NCBI GenBank assembly: GCA_030698965.1 | Contig: JAUYLM010000031.1 | Span: 1-8,803 of the forward strand | Source: a bacterium | Lineage (GTDB): Bacteria > Patescibacteriota > Minisyncoccia > Phycocordibacterales > PALSA-1337 | Direction: 5' to 3' | Length of the DNA: 8,803 bases | Part shown: positions 6,009-8,803 of the stretch, piece by piece | How the letters are laid out: the number at the start of each line of letters is the position of its first letter | How positions within the stretch are numbered: position 1 is the first letter of the stretch | Program-made: the position numbers and the translations under genes | The notes under the pieces: model-generated | Seen by the model: only the letters and a program-made list of their open reading frames with translations | What the model was told of the DNA's origin: nothing | Database searches by the model: none

Positions 6009-6377
6009 CTAGTTTACCTCATATATAAATTCCAGTCGATATTCCTTGCTTCTTTCGAACTTATCCCTGGCTATAAGGGTGAAAATGTTGTATCCAGGGG
6101 CAAGTAATGCCGTTTCTTTGAAATTCCCCTCCTCATCTATGGTGATGGATCTGCCATTCAGGGAGATATCCTGTATGCGCTTCACAACCCCAACCACGGT
6201 TATCCTGGGAGAGGTGAATGTACTGCCGTTCGCTGGTTCGTAGATAACAATAGAAGGTCCTAATATGAAATCGTGGAAAGCAAATAAGGCATATCCCGCC
6301 ACGGTGAGAGAAACCAGTGAGATAACTCCCACCTTTAGTATCCTTTTTACCCCATTCCTAGAAAGTTTTCTCGGCAT
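6009..6377 (-). CDS. Membrane-anchored small protein with beta-sandwich-like domain
   Basis: Unnamed protein of 122 residues. A basic N-terminus (MPRKLSRNGVKR) precedes one hydrophobic segment at about 14-37 with no cleavage site that I can see, so it is probably a single-pass anchor with the C-terminus outside. Residues 40-121 read as a small beta domain: GPSIVIYEPANGSTF, then PRITVVGVVKRIQDISLNG, DEEGNFKETALLAPGYN and FTLIARDKFERSKEYRLEF. This pattern (a YEPANGSTF opening, a V-x-G-x-V strand, LNG and GNF turns, GYN-x-F-TLIARD) resembles glucodextranase domain B or other Ig-like surface domains. The ATG overlaps the end of ftsK by 20 bases, so translation is probably coupled. The position between ftsK and recA hints at an envelope or division role, but the function is unknown. 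Confidence 0.82.
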   Translation of the reverse strand: MPRKLSRNGVKRILKVGVISLVSLTVAGYALFAFHDFILGPSIVIYEPANGSTFTSPRITVVGVVKRIQDISLNGRSITIDEEGNFKETALLAPGYNIFTLIARDKFERSKEYRLEFIYEVN

Positions 6378-8520
6378 TTCCTATCTCGTCCTCAGTATTA
6401 TCGCTTATCTGTGGCCCATCTCCATCTGTCTGAGATCCGAAAACATCCCTTGCTTTTGACCCGTTTGCCGGTCCTATTACGCCCTTTTGTTCAAGCATAT
6501 CCATAAGCCTTGCCGCTCTCGAATATCCGACTCCGAGTTTTCTTTGTAAATATGAGGTAGAAGCTTTCCCGCTTTCTATAACTGTTTCCCTGGCTTGTTC
6601 ATACATATCGTCCTCTTCGCCGATATCCTCTTCCTCAAGATCAGCTTCAAAAATGGAATCTTTTCCTGCTTCAGGGGGTGTCAGATTTATTTCACCCATA
6701 ATCTCATCTTTGTACGTGTCAGCCAGGTACTTCGCCACTTTCTTGACCTCACTTTCGCTTATGTAAGCCGACTGAAGGCGCTGGGGCTTGGACATTTCTC
6801 CTCCCTGATACAGCATATCTCCTGCTCCAAGGAGTTTTTCTGCCCCGCTTCCGTCAAGAATGGTCCTGGAATCTATCTGGGAAGATACCTGGAGGGCGAC
6901 GCGCGTAGGGATGTTTGCCTTAATAAGACCTGTGATTACATTGACGCTTGGCCGCTGGGTAGAGAGGATGAGATGTATTCCTACAGCTCGACTCATCTGA
7001 GCAAGCCTTACAATAGCCGATTCTAGTTCGCGGGGATAGGACTGCATAATATCTGCAAGCTCATCCAGGACGATGACGATGTACGGCATACTCTCTGCTT
7101 CGGGATCCTTGTTTTTGTGATAGGAATCGATATCCCTCATGCTGTTTTTCTCAAGTATGTCATAGCGCCGGCTCATCTCTTTTGCCGCCCACTTCAAGGC
7201 AAGAATGGCTTTCTTGGGCTCTGTTATGACTGGAGTGAGGAGATGGGGGATTTTATTGTAAAGGGTCAGCTCAACTCTCTTTGGATCAATCATGATGAAT
7301 TTTAGGTCTTCCGGAGAGTTTCGGAAAAGAAGAGAGGCGATAACAGCGTGTATTGTAACTGATTTACCGGATCCGGTAGCTCCCGCTATGAGCATGTGCG
7401 GAGCCTTCGCGAGATTGGCAAAGAGAGGTTTTCCGGAAATGCCTTTGCCAAGAGAAATCAAAAGTGGCTTTTCTGACTGCTGATACTCCTCTGATCCTAG
7501 AATTGTCGCCAGACCGACTGTGGTCTTGGTGGTATTCGGAATCTCAACTCCTACCAGCGATTTTCCAGGAATCGGAGCTTCTATGCGGATAGGATGGGCA
7601 GCCAGAGCAAGAGCCAGGTCATTATTCAATGCGATGATTTTAGAAAGCTTGACCCCTTCGGCCGGCTTCAGGGCATACCGAGTTACGGATGGTCCTATGG
7701 ATATCTCGTCCATCTCTACGTTTATGCCGAAATTCTGCAATGTCCTTTTTATAATATTCGCGTTAGCCTTGATGTCTCCGGTTTCCGGCTTGCCCTTGTC
7801 TTTTTCTAGCAGGGAAAGCGGTGGAGGCACGAAAGGCTTCGTGCTTCTAGTAGAGATAAAAGGGGTGAAACTCTCGGTTTCTTTCTCGTCATTTTTGATG
7901 ATTTTTTTCTCAACCTCCTTTATGGCCTTTGCGACTCCCTCGTCCTCATCTGGTTCTCCGGGAGTTTCATATTCAGGGTATTCATCGGTCTCTTCTTCAG
8001 AAATATCCTCTTCCTCGTATTCTTTCTTTTCTCTCCTGAAGAGCCTCCAGAACATCAGGTTTTCCAGTGTGAAATGTATATTGAAAGTAATAAGGATGGA
8101 AATGGTTAGAATCGCGATAAGGAGAGTGGCTGCGGCGTAAACATCAAAAAGGGAAATGAGCGGCCATGATATATACCTGCCCAGAATCCCGCCTTCATGG
8201 ACGATGAGCAGATCTATGAGACCTAGGCCAGACACGAAAAACATTATAGCCCCGACCATTTTTGATATCTCAAACTTTTTCTGAGCTCCCTTGAGAAACG
8301 AAACACCTACCATTGCCAAAGCGATAGGCAGGAGGAAATAGCCGATTCCCAGCAGTTTTTTTAATATGTCATACAAATATTGACCCACAAAACCAGCCTT
8401 GCCGAATGAGGCTAAAATGGCCAAAAGAGCCACAACAAAAAAAATAATTGAGATGACCGCCTGCCAAGTCTCCTTTTTCACTTCCCCCACCTTATTAAAA
8501 GTTTTTATCTTTTTTGACAT
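6358..8520 (-). CDS. ftsK: DNA translocase FtsK/SpoIIIE
   Basis: Membrane-anchored hexameric motor that pumps chromosomal DNA through the division septum. The protein has 720 residues. About four membrane segments (roughly 20-40, 55-77, 88-107, 126-147) form the N-terminal anchor. A short acidic linker (165-220, runs of Glu/Asp) replaces the long Pro/Gln linker of E. coli FtsK. The alpha and beta motor domains contain Walker A GATGSGKS at 380-387, Walker B IVIVLDEL at 481-488, and the conserved FIMIDPKRVELTLY and STQRPSVNVITGLIKANIPTR. The DNA-reading gamma winged-helix domain spans about 636-694 (TSYLQRKLGVGYSRAARLMDMLE). An acidic 26-residue tail follows. The start has only AAGG right next to the ATG. 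The architecture looks intact and is SpoIIIE-like in size. Confidence 0.97.
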   Translation of the reverse strand: MSKKIKTFNKVGEVKKETWQAVISIIFFVVALLAILASFGKAGFVGQYLYDILKKLLGIGYFLLPIALAMVGVSFLKGAQKKFEISKMVGAIMFFVSGLGLIDLLIVHEGGILGRYISWPLISLFDVYAAATLLIAILTISILITFNIHFTLENLMFWRLFRREKKEYEEEDISEEETDEYPEYETPGEPDEDEGVAKAIKEVEKKIIKNDEKETESFTPFISTRSTKPFVPPPLSLLEKDKGKPETGDIKANANIIKRTLQNFGINVEMDEISIGPSVTRYALKPAEGVKLSKIIALNNDLALALAAHPIRIEAPIPGKSLVGVEIPNTTKTTVGLATILGSEEYQQSEKPLLISLGKGISGKPLFANLAKAPHMLIAGATGSGKSVTIHAVIASLLFRNSPEDLKFIMIDPKRVELTLYNKIPHLLTPVITEPKKAILALKWAAKEMSRRYDILEKNSMRDIDSYHKNKDPEAESMPYIVIVLDELADIMQSYPRELESAIVRLAQMSRAVGIHLILSTQRPSVNVITGLIKANIPTRVALQVSSQIDSRTILDGSGAEKLLGAGDMLYQGGEMSKPQRLQSAYISESEVKKVAKYLADTYKDEIMGEINLTPPEAGKDSIFEADLEEEDIGEEDDMYEQARETVIESGKASTSYLQRKLGVGYSRAARLMDMLEQKGVIGPANGSKARDVFGSQTDGDGPQISDNTEDEIGNAEKTF

Positions 8521-8533
8521 ACCTTATTCATTA

Positions 8534-8542
8534 ATCATAACA
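8534..8542 (-). promoter_or_regulatory. Possible extended -10 promoter of ftsK
   Basis: On the - strand, TGTTATGAT is an extended -10 element (TG, one base, then TATGAT), lying 14 bases before the ftsK ATG. Transcription would start about 8 bases before the start codon, giving a very short leader. There is no convincing -35 box, which is tolerated for extended -10 promoters. The location in a divergent intergenic region supports a promoter here. Confidence 0.4.
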
Positions 8543-8548
8543 CAACTA

Positions 8549-8695
8549 TTGTCCTGGTGCTTACATTGTGTTCTGAGTTAAAAAAGCTTTACTTTTAAGG
8601 ACAAATCATTTTATAATGGACATGTTATTCTTCACCCTCTTTTTGTAAAAGACACATAAAGGACAAGTAAAATAATATTTTTAATATAAAAGACA
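8549..8695. repeat. Cluster of RGACA motifs in the divergent ftsK intergenic region
   Basis: Five + strand copies of a short motif occur before the edge gene: AAGGACAA (8597), TGGACA (8617), AAAGACA (8648), AAGGACAA (8659) and AAAGACAA (8689). One reversed copy, TTGTCCT, lies at 8549-8555. Most are preceded by a TATAA-like or TAAA run, and a seventh (TATAAAGGACA, 8773-8783) lies inside the downstream gene. The GACA starts are 19, 32, 11 and 30 bases apart, close to whole helical turns. They may be binding sites for a regulator of one or both divergent genes; this is inference. AT-rich background could produce some of them by chance. Confidence 0.4.
8588..8617 (+). promoter_or_regulatory. Possible sigma-70 promoter for the right-edge gene
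   Basis: TTTACT (8588-8593) matches the -35 consensus in four of six positions. It is 18 bases from a perfect TATAAT (8612-8617). Transcription would begin near 8624, leaving a leader of about 70 bases that contains three of the GACA motifs. Being divergent from the possible ftsK promoter supports this, though TATAAT is not rare in AT-rich DNA. Confidence 0.45.
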
Positions 8696-8803
8696 ATGGA
8701 AATTTCCCTTGATGAAAAGTTTAAGAAAAAAGTAGAAAAAATAGCCCAAGCTATATATCTAGCCTCGTACCATATAAAGGACAGCGAGCCTTTAAAGTGG
8801 GAA
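8696..8803 (+). CDS. Hypothetical protein, 3' truncated by window edge
   Basis: The first 36 codons of a gene that runs off the right edge, beginning MEISLDEKFKKKVEKIAQ. The frame is open throughout and starts from an ATG downstream of a plausible promoter. The visible part looks helical and lysine-rich (DEKFKKKVEKIAQAIYLASY), followed by HIKDSEPLKWE. I have an uncertain memory of similar 'EPLKW' openings in Patescibacteria hypothetical proteins, some annotated as helix-turn-helix-like. That is not enough to name it. No Shine-Dalgarno sequence precedes the ATG; the upstream bases are TATAAAAGACA. Function unknown. Confidence 0.6.
   Translation, partial: MEISLDEKFKKKVEKIAQAIYLASYHIKDSEPLKWE

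Noticed and set aside
7520..8140. 206-codon open frame on the + strand
   Set aside because: It is opposite the FtsK linker and membrane region. Its long Ser/Phe runs mirror the Glu/Asp/Lys codons of the linker on the other strand.

Overview
The window looks like an ordinary housekeeping segment of a bacterial chromosome. My best guess for the source is a Patescibacteria/CPR (Parcubacteria-like) genome. The reasons are compact genes with gaps of a few tens of bases, a bS6 with an Ala/Pro/Val-rich C-terminal tail, an EF-P whose tip loop has no PGKG motif, a short membrane-anchored beta-domain protein between ftsK and recA, and almost no Shine-Dalgarno sequences. This assignment rests on protein character and recall, not on a search.

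The left half (about 1-4260) reads on the + strand. It holds the C-terminal part of an AI-2E/PerM-family membrane protein, then metG (methionyl-tRNA synthetase) and tatD (metal-dependent nuclease), tightly spaced and probably co-transcribed. A 227-base non-coding leader follows (2846-3072), with three tandem 11-mers, a strong bulged hairpin, a 10-bp palindrome and a second hairpin just before the start codon. It leads into the classic rpsF-ssb-rpsR operon (bS6, SSB, bS18).

A symmetrical hairpin with A and T tracts (4269-4302) separates the two halves and should stop transcription from both sides. The right half (4309-8520) reads on the - strand in the order ftsK, membrane-anchored hypothetical protein, recA, efp. 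FtsK is a DNA-pumping divisome protein, and the small protein overlaps its end by 20 bases. RecA is the recombinase and EF-P relieves ribosome stalling.

At the right edge, an AT-rich divergent intergenic region (8521-8695) separates ftsK from the first 36 codons of an unrecognised + strand gene. This region carries six copies of a GACA-type motif, one in reverse orientation.

No mobile element, CRISPR array, tRNA, rRNA or defence system is visible. The points most worth a second look are the rpsF leader, the EF-P tip loop, the GACA repeat cluster and the ftsK-coupled small protein. I see no clear evidence of a wholly new system.
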